NCBI GenBank assembly: GCA_015501055.1
Contig: JADNYV010000118.1
Coordinates: forward strand, 1 to 64,000
DNA: 64,000 nucleotides
Source: Mucidula mucida
Lineage: Eukaryota; Basidiomycota; Agaricomycetes; Agaricales; Physalacriaceae
Reading direction: 5' to 3'
Shown piece by piece: positions 1 through 9,821 of this stretch. Position 1 is the stretch's first letter; the number at the start of each line of letters is the position of its first letter. Made by a program: the position numbers and the translations under genes. The notes under the pieces were generated by a model that did no database searches, was not told the origin of the DNA, and saw only the letters and a list, made by a program, of their open reading frames with translations.

Positions 1-103
1 TCTGTCAGCGTACGGGCTGCTGGAGGGTGTTACAACGTGTACAAACTATCTACAGACTAAGCACGTCCGGATTTGAATGTGACTATCCTTTTTGACTGCC
101 CCG
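1..103 (+). repeat. Right-end fragment of the 1.16-kb inverted-repeat element
   Basis: The window opens inside a sequence that recurs as the right terminal inverted repeat of the element at 5267-13219, 24551-25708 and 54559-55729. It starts at the conserved TCTGTCAGCG stretch and runs to the T-rich outer end. The flank that follows (to about 180) matches the right flank of the copy at 55730-55815. The rest of this copy lies left of the window. Confidence 0.8.
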
Positions 104-470
104 CGACGTCTACCAGGATGTCTCCCATCTGGAAGCACACTTGTCTTCCTGGATCGATACTAGCTAAGTAGTCGCCGCAATATAGAAGATTGAGAAACGA
201 TTTTGTAGAGGCCAAAACTCGAAAGGTTGTGGAAGAAGGACTTGAAAGTCAAGTGTATAACGATGCGCGTGTATAAGCGTGACATTTAACGACAGAGTAC
301 TGTTCAAGATTTTGACTTGAGAAGAAGGCAGCGACTAACGGATACGATTATGTTACAAACATCATGAAAAAGATGAGACAAGAAACCCTAGAGCTACAGT
401 GTCCATAAATTACAACACAGAAGCGGTACAAAACGAGAATATGTAGATAGAGAAATAATGAGAGTTCTAC

Positions 471-962
471 CTACCAATCGTAGTAATAATCCTCTCCTGC
501 AGCAGCTGACTCTATTTCTTCTCTTGTCCCCAGCAAACGATCAGCAGGCAGACCGGCCCTCTCGTACGCGGCGTGCATCATCAGGAGGAAGTCCTCGTGA
601 CTATCAGCCTCGTCATCGAAAAACGAGTCAGGCATCTCGTCGTCGTCTACCGCTTCAACGAAATCAAGGGATGATTCTGAATCTACGGGCAACGGCGATG
701 GCGATGAGGGATGTTCGGGCTCAAAGATGATAAGCGGCTCGTCATCAAGCGTAGTGCCGTATGTGCGGTGCCTACTAGATTTCTTGGGTTGCGGCGACTC
801 GGTAGGGGAATCTGGGGTAGGGCGCTTTCGCTGGGCGTGCGGAAGACAGAGCATCTGGGCTGTGAGGTGCTGTATAATTCTACACACCGAGGATGGCGAC
901 AGCGATGACGAAGTACAGATATTATACTCTTGCGCGATATGTCCCAAAGCCCTTACCGCCAC
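471..962 (-). pseudogene. Chimeric C-terminal fragment of the 346-aa family
   Basis: Reading right to left, the last ~133 codons are nearly identical to the C-terminus of the two full-length genes at 13593-14633 and 23136-24176: a basic KKSSRHRTY-type patch, a long acidic stretch, SHEDFLLMMHAAYERAGL and a terminal acidic/aromatic tail. Homology stops abruptly at about 870/871. Upstream of it the frame runs into the antisense strand of a different gene (the 157-aa family, compare 47400-47510). The N-terminal two thirds, including the hydrophobic leader, are missing. A start codon exists at the right end, so a chimeric protein is possible, but I see this as a truncated copy. Confidence 0.75.
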
Positions 963-975
963 CCGACGACCGTTT
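871..975 (+). pseudogene. Fragment of the 157-aa gene family
   Basis: About 100 bp matches codons in the middle of the gene at 47202-47673 (around TEDGDSDD and IARYVPKPLP). Compared with that gene it has lost a block of about a dozen bases after GACAGCGATGAC and has further substitutions. The C-terminal third is absent: homology resumes at the 3' flank (about 975 matches about 47697). It is the left edge of the large direct duplication. Confidence 0.7.
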
Positions 976-1470
976 CATGGACGCAGGTTGTTTGTTTTGT
1001 TTTTATCTATCGCGCGCCAAGAGGCGATTTCGTTTATCATTCATTCCAGTTCTTATTCCCCTTCATGGCTCGATATCTCATATGTGATACTACCTTTTAA
1101 TTCAGGATTGATGGCTAGCTTTACTTTGTACACCATGATACTCAGACAGCACTGTTCCCTTTGATACGAACACTTAGTGAGTATCCCATCTTCTCTCGTT
1201 GAGTCGGTTTACGAGACAAACGAACACTTAGAATAACCCCGACCTCAATACATGCCGGGCCGTCACCCTCTGCTTTTCTCACCCACTCTGTCTCGCTCAC
1301 TGCAAATTGTCTGTACAGTTCGGCGGAGAAGCTTCTCGTCACCCCGCAGTGCGATCTTGGGATATTTGTCCACAATGGCCTGGACCCGCGCCACTGAGAA
1401 CAATGCGACTCCGGTGGCCCGCCCGTTTTGGGAAGCGTCTTTGACAACAATGGCGGTCATGTGCGCATGA

Positions 1471-1690
1471 GTATATAAGTCCGACCTCTCATCTGCGCTC
1501 TTCACTCGCACAATTGGCGACTATCTATCAGAGCTGATTCTAATCTGCGGCGCTGGCGCTGTCCTTGCTCTGAACTTCTTCACATCTCCTGGGGAGAATG
1601 CTACGATATTTCAAGTTAGTCCTTTGATTTTAGCGTGTCGCTTGCTCTTATGTTTTTCAGGACGACTTGGAACAACAACGATAACACTCT
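1471..1690 (+). pseudogene. Mini-ORF, start codon lost (copy 1)
   Basis: This is the counterpart of 48262-48433. The TATA-like TATATAAG is kept (1472-1479), but the ATG that follows in copy 2 reads ATT here, so the 41-aa product cannot start at the same place. The donor GTTAGT and acceptor TTTTTCAG of the small intron are retained. Function unknown. Confidence 0.45.
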
Positions 1691-2591
1691 TTAAATGATG
1701 TATGTTCACTCTTTCTTTTACGCGTCCCGATTTCGAAACCTAGGAGAACCCTGGGAGGACGAACGTGTCGTGCGGTACGTGTTGGAAGCTTTACCTCTTC
1801 GCCACTCACTGCTAACGGGAACGTAGAAATCTTCCACTGCATCCCGAGCGCCTCCGATACCAGAACCAATCACTACAATGTCCGCCCGCCTGCCATCTCT
1901 ACCCACCCCGCGGCAGGCGTGTTTACTGGAAGTCGCTTACGCCAAAGACTGGTGAGCCGGGATTGAATCGCATTCGGCAAGTGTTATCTGTATGTCTTCG
2001 TCTTCTCGCGTAGCTGATTGATCCCCAGATCGATTTTCGTGGCGCGTCGGAGAGCTCATGTACGTGTTTAACGCCGATCCTTAGCTTGAGCTGACTCTGA
2101 GCTTCACAGGGCGGATTTGTTAGGTTGACGATAGAAAGATCTCTCGAAGAGCAATGTATGCTCCGGTAGTGTAGACGCGCTCTACATTAGAGGACTCACC
2201 TTTGCCTACCTTAAAGCGCTCATGGTAGCTCTGTGATTGTCTATAATGATCATGACGCTTTTGTTTAAATGCATCTGCGGGATTCGCGACTCCACCAACA
2301 GCAAGCCCCGCTGATCTCCGAGTCATCAAAAGTTCTAGCAGTTGTGATGGGCACTGCCTCCTACAGCAGTACTTAAACCTGGAGCAGAGCGCAAAAGACC
2401 ACGTGCACTTCTCTCCTCCTGCCACCATCTCGACCGCCGCAAAACTGGTAAGCCTGATGTTTTCATCTTCTGACATTCTGATATGCTCACTGTGATTGTA
2501 GATCAACTCCCCAAATTTCTCGTCAAAGGTACGTGTCAAGCTTGTCATGCTGGCGCAACCCATTCACCCCCTGAAATAGCAGCCAGAAACC

Positions 2592-4042
2592 ATGCAGCCT
2601 ACAGAGTACCTTCCCGATACAGAAGCCCTCCGCTCCTCCTTAACCCACGCCTTAACCCGATTCCAACACCTAACCGACGTTAACAAACCACTGCGAAATC
2701 TCCGAGCTTCGTTCTGTCATCTCGGAGTCCCGTAGTCATCTTTCCGCCCTGACGAATGTTGTTGTGGAGATCAAAGAGACTGTCAAGTCTGTCACACTAC
2801 GTGTCGACCAGGTCACCACTGTTCGAAACAGCGCCCAGAAGATTACCCATCCCCTCCGGTCTCTCCCGAACGAAATTCTCTGCCTTATTTTGGCCCAGTG
2901 CGTTGATTATGATAATAGAAAAAGGAACTCGCTATCAGTGGATCAATCACCGTGGACTTTATCCTATGTTTGCAGCAGGTGGCGGCGTCTCGTCACTTCT
3001 TGTCCTTCCCTCTGGACAGCACCGTTTTTCGACTTCGCCGCATACGGAACACATCGCAGATTTCAACAACATACTGTGTACCTCCTCGCTCTGTTCATAG
3101 AGAGGTCGAGAGCTCTCCCTCTCAACGTTACGCTTCGGGTGACGAGCGACTGCATACTAGAACATAGTTCCTTATGCCATATCATGAAAGCTACTACCGG
3201 ACGGTGGAAGAGTGTTGTACTGGATCTCCCACTTTCAGAAATTCTTCACTTCCAGGGCTGCACTTTCCCGCTGCTTGAAATGCGAGACTGCCATAGCGAT
3301 ATCGAAAATGAAAACGTTGATGTGTTCTTGTCCTCGCCACTACTGCAGTCTATCACTATCACCACCAATCGTCGCTTACCCCCCAGTCAATCCTCATGCC
3401 TTGGAGCCAGATTGTTGAATATAATACGAGCACAACTCGTTTTCAACGGACAACATGGATGTACTCAGGCAAATGACTTCTTTGCGGTATCTGGTCGCAT
3501 ACGTCGTGGTAGGGCTTACCCTGGAAGCTGTAGAGCCCCTGGTTCTACCTTCGTTGACGCATCTCAAGCTCTCTGTGGCTGGGGCTACGGAGCCGGATGA
3601 GATCAATCTGTCCGCTTATCTTGTGTTTCTCCGGATGCCGCTGCTTAATGAACTCACTCTCAACTACTGCGAACCGGATGCTCTATGTCCGGTGTCGTCT
3701 CATCCCAATTTTTCATCTGTGAAAGCTTTGGGAGTTCATCTAGACTTGAATACAACTGACTCCGAAAACTTTGTGCACTTCCTGTCTTTCATGAGTGGCG
3801 TGGAAGAACTGGAACTGTCGGGGGACATCATCTCTGACCAGCTTCTTCAAGCCCTCACTCCAACTGAAGCAGACATGCTTGTTGTTCCCCGTCTCCGAGT
3901 CCTGGATACACATAACGCCGTCTTTTCGCCGGTAGTTGAGGACGAACCCGCCCCACACATTTCAGCATATCATACTATGCTACTTTCGCGCTCCCGTACA
4001 CACAAGGTAGGCATCGGCCCACTCTCACTTTTTCTATATTGA
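2592..4042 (+). pseudogene. F-box protein pseudogene (copy 1)
   Basis: Conceptual pieces match the intact 492-aa F-box protein at 51759-53237 from its first residues (MQPTEYL) to RSRTHK. The F-box core is readable (LRSLPNEILCLIL, VCSRWRRLVTSCPSLW at about 2850-3010). The reading frame breaks at least three times: a short deletion just after GTTAACAAACC (about 2683), a deletion at about 3282 where the intact gene has an SVSF-type segment, and a shift between about 3370 and 3440. The first two lesions are shared with the copy at 49365, so they predate the duplication. F-box proteins of this kind normally recruit substrates to SCF ubiquitin ligases; this copy cannot make a full product. The frames around 3455-4042 are still long and clean. 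Confidence 0.85.
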
Positions 4043-4615
4043 GTTCGCTCATATAGCGTCTGATCTGTACGTTGGAGAAGTGGAAACCACCCAGCAGTCG
4101 TGCTTCAAGAGGATGTAATGCGGTGGGAGCAAGTCTGTGCGGCAATATCCGTTTCGTATCTTGATCCCGATGTTCTGAGTGGAGAAGAGTCGGAGCACGG
4201 TACACAGAATGCGCGTGAATGGCAAGACTCGCTTGGCTCCGAGTCGGAGTAGAACTTAGTAAAACCGTACATTGAAGTAGAAATGATTTATTGAAAGCTT
4301 TCTAAAAACAGTAGGATCTAAGTTAAACATAAACCCGTCGCTTCCAAGCGCTCGAGGCGAAGATGATGGTGGAAAGTTGGTGGAAAGAGCGCAAGAGTCT
4401 AGCACGTGAGCATCCATGGTGAGCGGAACTGTTGCTGCCCTTCATTTGTCCCTTACCGATACCCACGTAGTCCTCAGAACTCCGGTATACTGCTAACACG
4501 CAGCTAGAACATTGTCCGTCGTTCTCCTTTTTACCCAGACGCGCCTTTCGACTGACTTCTAAGGACACTGGCAGTGCACGCTCGTTATACAGGAACTGGT
4601 TCGTCCTGTTGAACT

Positions 4616-5260
4616 TTGCATATATCAAGGCTCATTCTCTGTAGGGCATGCGTACATAACAAAATAGTACGCCTTGGAAACGTGTCTGTCACCCTTCTTG
4701 TAACTTTCAACAGTGAATGGATTACTCACCAGCATCGAGATACGCTCTCTTCCATCGTAGGACATCCGTCTCTGCTTTCTTTCCTTGCCATTTCCGATGG
4801 GCAGGCGACTGGACGCGTCAAGTTTGAGATGACCGAGGTGCGTCCAACAGTGCTTGTTATTCTCCCCTTTGAGTCACTGATCAACAATGTAGAAAATGCT
4901 GCAGCCGTGTGGACCGCCACCCAAGAAGGATGATGATTGAAGTTTCTTGCGGCGACGGATGGTCTGCTCTTGTAAGTTGGCGCAGTCTCGCCGATGGTTG
5001 AGGTTCGCTGACTTGACCCTGACTGGCAGAAGTGGCGCATAGATGGAAACTCAGAACATATCGTGTACCTAGTGCCGCGCTCTTTCGAATACACGCGTAA
5101 TTCTTGGCTTTTCTGATGTATAACCAGCGGGACATCGACGTTCCTCCGGCAGTTCACAACGATCCGTCGACTGTCCGGTTGAAGCTACAGCTTCTCAAGA
5201 ATCGGTTCCTGATTGTTGCGATTCGTCCTCTGCCCACGTCAAGGGTTGATCGTGAGTCTT
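4616..5260 (+). pseudogene. Unrecognised multi-exon gene remnant
   Basis: An open stretch (4616-4933) includes NSEWITHQHRDTLSSIVGHP and ends with a plausible donor after FEMTE. Further coding-looking pieces follow (HIVYLVPRSFEYTR near 5060-5100; LLKNRFLIVAIRPLP near 5190-5240). The same pieces recur at 53960-54540 with a one-base shift in a VSVTLL-type segment, and its 3' part recurs inverted at 25709-25932. Three differently damaged copies show a family that once coded for protein. I do not recognise it. In all three copies it sits directly beside the 1.16-kb inverted-repeat element. Confidence 0.45.
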
Positions 5261-5266
5261 AAATGT

Positions 5267-6059
5267 AAAAAGGATAGTTATGTTCAAGTGACATGCTTAG
5301 TCTGTAGATAGTCTGTACAAGTTGTAACACCCTCCAGCAGCCCGGACGCTGACAGATCCCCACACACCGGCTCTGAGGGCAGCAGTGTGTATCGCAGTGA
5401 AATGTAGGCGGGAGGTGGTGCTTCAAAGGTCTATGTTGATGATCTGAATGGGACTAGGCTGTGGTGTGTTAAGACCGGGCCTCGGAGGCTGAGCCTATAC
5501 AACCCCTCAGGAGTACGGAGGGTCGGCTCAGGATAGAGTCTTTGGTTCGTGATTTGGACAGCTCAGGTATACTTTGACCAATACGGGATGGGGGTATCGC
5601 AGGGCCAACCGAGGTCCAGTGGAGCATGCTGCAGGCAGTAGAACGGTGGGCGGATCGACTGCAACTCATACTAGTCAATCGATCATCCAAGTCCTCTCCT
5701 TTCACCACTATACCATGACTAACACCGTCGATACAGAAACCCAGCTCGTTCTTCCACATCTCTCAAGGGCATATGTTGACGAAAAAGCGAAAGAAAATTG
5801 CACAACCGTGCGCGGCACATGTAGAAGGCACTGCCCGTATCACCTTCAGCCCCGCGGCCTCCTTATAACGACTCGGAGTCGATATCCTGGGACGGCGAGA
5901 AGGATATTACGCATGTTGTTCTACTACCCGCTGAAGGTGAAGGCGATAGTGTCGAGGAGAGCAGTGACGTTGCGCGGTGTGTAACACAAGGAAATAATGG
6001 TCTCATGCCACCCATGCGATATCAAGAGAAACGAATGTCGATCGAACACCATAGACGGC
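5267..6059 (+). mobile_element. Inverted-repeat element copy A, left part
   Basis: Left part of a 1.16-1.17 kb element whose ends are inverted repeats of about 170-190 bp (left end 5267-5446; right end in 12810-13219). Without the Plavaka and MITE insertions, copy A would be about 1.17 kb, the same length as copies B (24551-25708) and C (54559-55729). It encodes no transposase, so it is non-autonomous. It carries a decayed piece of the SWDGE-family gene (5714-5985). I could not define target-site duplications because the flanks are duplicated along with the element. Confidence 0.75.
5714..5985 (+). pseudogene. SWDGE-family gene fragment inside element A
   Basis: Read across two frames, the translation matches the intact small protein at 21724-22119: a GHMLTKKRKK segment, then VEGTARITFSP, a TAA stop, and in the next frame ESISWDGEKD and HVVLLPAEGEG. 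At least two frame changes separate these blocks, and the N-terminus is unrelated to the intact genes. It lies between the element's inverted repeats, as in copies B and C. Confidence 0.75.
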
Positions 6060-6164
6060 CATCAGTAAGTTTGCAGCCGTCTGGTGGTGTCTGGTGGGGG
6101 TTGGTGTCTGGTGCTGCATGGTGCCAGACGTGCCACACCATGACCAGACGGGTCATGCAGCTAT

Positions 6165-6255
6165 GCAGCTATGACTGAGTGGTTGTGTTATATGTCTGTC
6201 TGGTCTATGCTTCCTCAGGTCCTTGGTTCAATTCTTGGTTGTTACATTTTTTCCT
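6165..6255 (+). other. tRNA-like internal promoter motifs
   Basis: TGACTGAGTGG (an A-box-like word) is followed about 50 bases later by GGTTCAATTC (B-box-like), then a T6 run at about 6247 that could end pol III transcription. I could not fold a convincing cloverleaf, and the region sits inside the Plavaka element. It may be a decayed tRNA-derived SINE or chance. Confidence 0.2.
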
Positions 6256-6409
6256 TCCAGTCGAAGGAGACATTCTTCGTAGTAGACAGCGTGTTATCAT
6301 TTTTTCATACAAGATGTATGCCATACCTTTCAGTTTCATATACTAGTGGTGACTGTCCGGACATCATAACACAAAATATAATACATTCTGTACGAATCCG
6401 ACACATTAA

Positions 6410-9400
6410 TCAGAATATGATCTCATTAGCATGATAATCTATGTACTTGTTTACATAGAAATACTCGAAGCAGTCTAAAGAATAAGCGTAGTGGAAATCA
6501 TCAGGTACAGGCCGGGAACCAAACTTTGGTAATAAATGTGCGCCACGATCCAGGGCTTCGAGGTGGATAACGGTGAGATATGGCTTTCGCCGCCTTCCCC
6601 GAATGTCTGGCTTCACCACCCACATACCCGTCCGTGAATCCGGATGAGCACCATATTGGTCAAACCAATGTACCAAGGCACACGGGTACTCTTTTCCGTC
6701 GTACGTGAAGGAAAAGAAGAGCATGACACGGATAACACTCATGCCCTTGAATCCCGGTTTCTCGCTATCCTGAGTGACAAACGCGCAATCCCGTCGATGA
6801 TGACCGTACCACGATGGTGTTGATTGTATCCGCTCGCGCTTCATTCCACGGATGCCAGAGATGTCGCTTGGAGAATAGTAGTATGCCGTGGCCGAGTGAT
6901 GTACGTAGATGTTGGAAAAAATATCGGGGCAGTCGTCGATGTCCAAGTTATCAGTAGGACCATTGAGCTGCTCGTGGAGAAAGCGGCGGGTGAGCTCGGG
7001 GAGGTTTGGCTGTTGGGTGTACACGGCGAGTGCTTTGAGATTGCGAGGGTACTTGGGTTCTAGAGCAGATGTGAGTTACAAGCATATATGGAAGAGAATT
7101 AGTGCACGAACCGCGTGTCGGCGCCATGATAACCTCAGCTATGATACGATTGTCATCCACCGGGCCCTCATCCTCGTCTCCAACGTCAAAGGGATCGGGA
7201 GGTCAATCGTTAAGAGGAGGGAGAAAACCTCGCACGCCGAGGTTGACGCGCAAAGCCAAGAGCTTATCAAGACGCTGATTAATAAGGAGCATCTGACTCA
7301 AAGCCTTGTAACGACTCGAGCGACGCCACGGTTTCTTGACAGCCGTGATGTGTCGAGATTCTGTAATGGACGAGCACAGGCCATTCGGAGCCCCAAATTG
7401 AATGATGTGATCGCGGTAGTGAACGATGGAATGTTGTCGAGGGAGATTGAAGTCCTCGCGGACCTCTGTCTCAATGAAGATTTGTCGGTAGTGATGGAAG
7501 TCGTGAACGGCGTTGTCAATTTTGTTGAGATCATCCTCCGTAAAATCCGTACGCCGAACAAGATAGCAGAAGTCAAGAAAGGCGGCGAAAGCCTTGACAA
7601 TCTTCTCGTCGACATATTCAGAAATAGCAGCAAGGTACACCTAAACCGTTTATCAGCTATGTGTGTATCATGAGATCATATCAGACTCACCTTCATTAAA
7701 GCCTTCGAGTCATCACCGGTCCACTGCTTGAAGCGTCGACCGTGAGGAAACCGACGCAATCCAGGATAAGCCGGAGTTGCCGCAATCCTAGATAAAGAGT
7801 ATTAGTGACATCGTAGCCTGCCGTGCAGCAGAATACATACCGTCGATCAATATCGTCCATGATTACTTTGGCTTGCGACTTCCCCACCATGAGCTCCAGA
7901 TACATCGGGACCCATTCAACAAGATGGTCCTTGAACGACCCTTTGATCACCTGGTGAAGAAGATCCGAGGTGAGAATCTCGTGAATGTCAGCTCGGGGGA
8001 AATGCTCGGTGAACGGCTGCACAATAGATGAGAAAAACACCTCAAGAGTATGCATGAGAACTTACCTCGACATCGGCGTCTATTCCGTAGTTATCCCAAA
8101 GGTCGGCATCATCAAGTTCCTCAAGTAATACATTGCGCGTCGCCTTGGTGCGGCGATTGGCTGGTCCGTTAAGATTTGAGCTCATCACATCACATCTGAT
8201 TAATCATCAGCGTCAATTCCTGAATAGCAAGGAGGAGAGACGACATACTTGCAACACCAACCTGATACCACACCAGCGAGAATAACCTGCTCGGGATAAT
8301 CCGCAATGTACGACGCAATGTCGTAGATAACTCGTCGATAATGTCCATCAGGGCAAAGACGAACAACCGGAGTAGTCATCGCAGGGCGAGTCGACTTGAG
8401 AATTGCAGCAATGGAGTCGTGGAACAGCTGTTTCTTGAAGGTACGGAATTCAACGTCATTATCATACTTGCGATCCCCTGAGAATTGCAATCAGATTCAA
8501 TCTGAGCACACCACGAGAATGAAGATGTACCTTTGGGAATGGCAAGGAAGCCAATGGGAATCACACCGCCACGATGAGCTCGTCGAACGGAGGCATGTAA
8601 GTTTCCAATCATCAGATACAGCGGATGATACTCGATGTTGCCCGTTGCGACTGAAACTGTAGTCTTGTCGCTACCTAGGATCATGGGAATGTACATGGCG
8701 CCTTTTGTCGAGTTATCGTTGTCATAGATGAGGGTCTAATAGTCCACAAGTCAGATAAGCAGAAGTTAAAAAAGCAGAAGAGCGTACAGCATGGTTAAAG
8801 GCAAAGTTCCCCGACATAAACTCGCTCCAACGGCGCTTCCCATCAGGTCCGATGTGCACGTATGGTGCAGTATCAAACTCGTGAGCAAAGTCGGGATTGG
8901 CGAGCATATTGCTGATGACCGTATCCGGATCGCGGTACCAGATCTGGTACGACTGCTTCTTCCACTCAGGAGCAGTGGCGGGAAGGTCAGGTGGAGGGGG
9001 TGCGACGAAGCACTTCCACGGTGCGCTGCCGATGGGGATGTCGTCAATACCCTGGTACATCTGGTCGTGGTCCTTGAACGGCGCACAACCGCCGTGCTCC
9101 TTCATCGAAAGATCCCAGAGCTCCATAAGATGATCAATATCACCTTGGGACATCTCTACTTTACGGAAGAGGAACTCTGATACACGGAACTGCACCTCGT
9201 CGTCAAAAGGAGCCCATGCGTTTTGGGAGGTGGAGGAGGCGGAGGCGGAGGAGTATTAGGGGCCAGTGGGTTACCATCCTTATCGCAGGGATCTCCCGTA
9301 AGGTGGGGATGATAGTTCTTCGTTCCAAAAACTTGACGACGACGTTCCTCGGGATTGATTTGAGGTGGTGGAGAAGGTGGAGGAGAAGGAGAATGAGGTG

Positions 9401-9600
9401 GACTTGCAAAATGTGGCGGAGAAGACGGCAGATCCTCATTGTTAGGCGGCGCCAAACCAGCTGCGGTAGGAGCAGATTGCGTCAGTTGTGTAATCCTATG
9501 ATGGACTTGCCGAACATGACGAGTGAGACCGCTTTGGCTGTGAAGCATTTTTGTGCAACCTGGCCAAGGACATTTGAGCTCAGCAACGGTGCGTCATGTC
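6410..9600 (-). pseudogene. Plavaka transposase, damaged
   Basis: Family blocks appear in order along the minus strand, joined by ~50-nt introns. They are a C2H2-like start (CPWPGC ... HVRQVHH), a proline tract, VSEFLFRKVEMSQGDID, SYQIWYRDPDTVISNML, MSGNFAFN, ILGSDKTTVSVATG, RRAHRGGVIPIGFLAIPKG, MTTPVVRLCPDGHYRRVIYD, YIADYPEQVILAG, HFPRADIHEILTSDLLHQVI, KVIMDDIDRR, FLDFCYLVRR, LPRQHSIVHY, FGAPNGLCSSITES, VKKPWRRSSR, then the C-terminal YSPSDISG ... WVVKPDIRGRR ... YVNKYIDYH. This is the diagnostic Plavaka layout. Two lesions are visible: a one-base frame change in the polyproline tract (about 9215-9235) just before WAPFDDEVQ, and an in-frame TGA at 7203-7205 between FLPPLND and PPDPFDVGD. The N-terminal zinc-finger frame also lacks a clear start. 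I read it as a nearly complete, recently disabled gene. Confidence 0.9.
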
Positions 9601-9821
9601 GTTGCATGTTGTGATAGTGCTGCGATAAGAAACGGGAACTTGAAGAAAGAAATGCCGAAGTCAGTGCATGAATTGCAAAATAGCGGATAATGCTTACCAA
9701 CCTTAGCGGCTAGGTTTGCAAATTTTCAACCCCCTGGTCCAACATCCCCTCTTTCCTCTCTCAACAGCATGTCGCACGCTATGGGACCCGCGGAGTCAAA
9801 GTCCACATCGATCCGTCTCTA

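Larger units (their letters stand above)
871..5266 (+). repeat. Large direct duplication, copy 1
   Basis: From 871 onward the sequence follows 47400-54558 in the same order and orientation: 157-aa gene remnant, TATA-driven mini-ORF, F-box gene, downstream unknown gene, then the inverted-repeat element. Segments such as 1640-3280 against 48390-50050 differ at only scattered positions. Copy 2 is longer because it holds a second, tandem F-box gene (51759-53237). Both copies are decayed. Confidence 0.85.

Noticed and set aside
471..962. Functional chimeric protein from the fused frame
   Set aside because: The first ~30 codons are antisense of another gene and no promoter is evident; truncation is the simpler reading.
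9216..9614. Arginine-rich plus-strand frame
   Set aside because: Antisense shadow of the polyproline tract of the Plavaka transposase.
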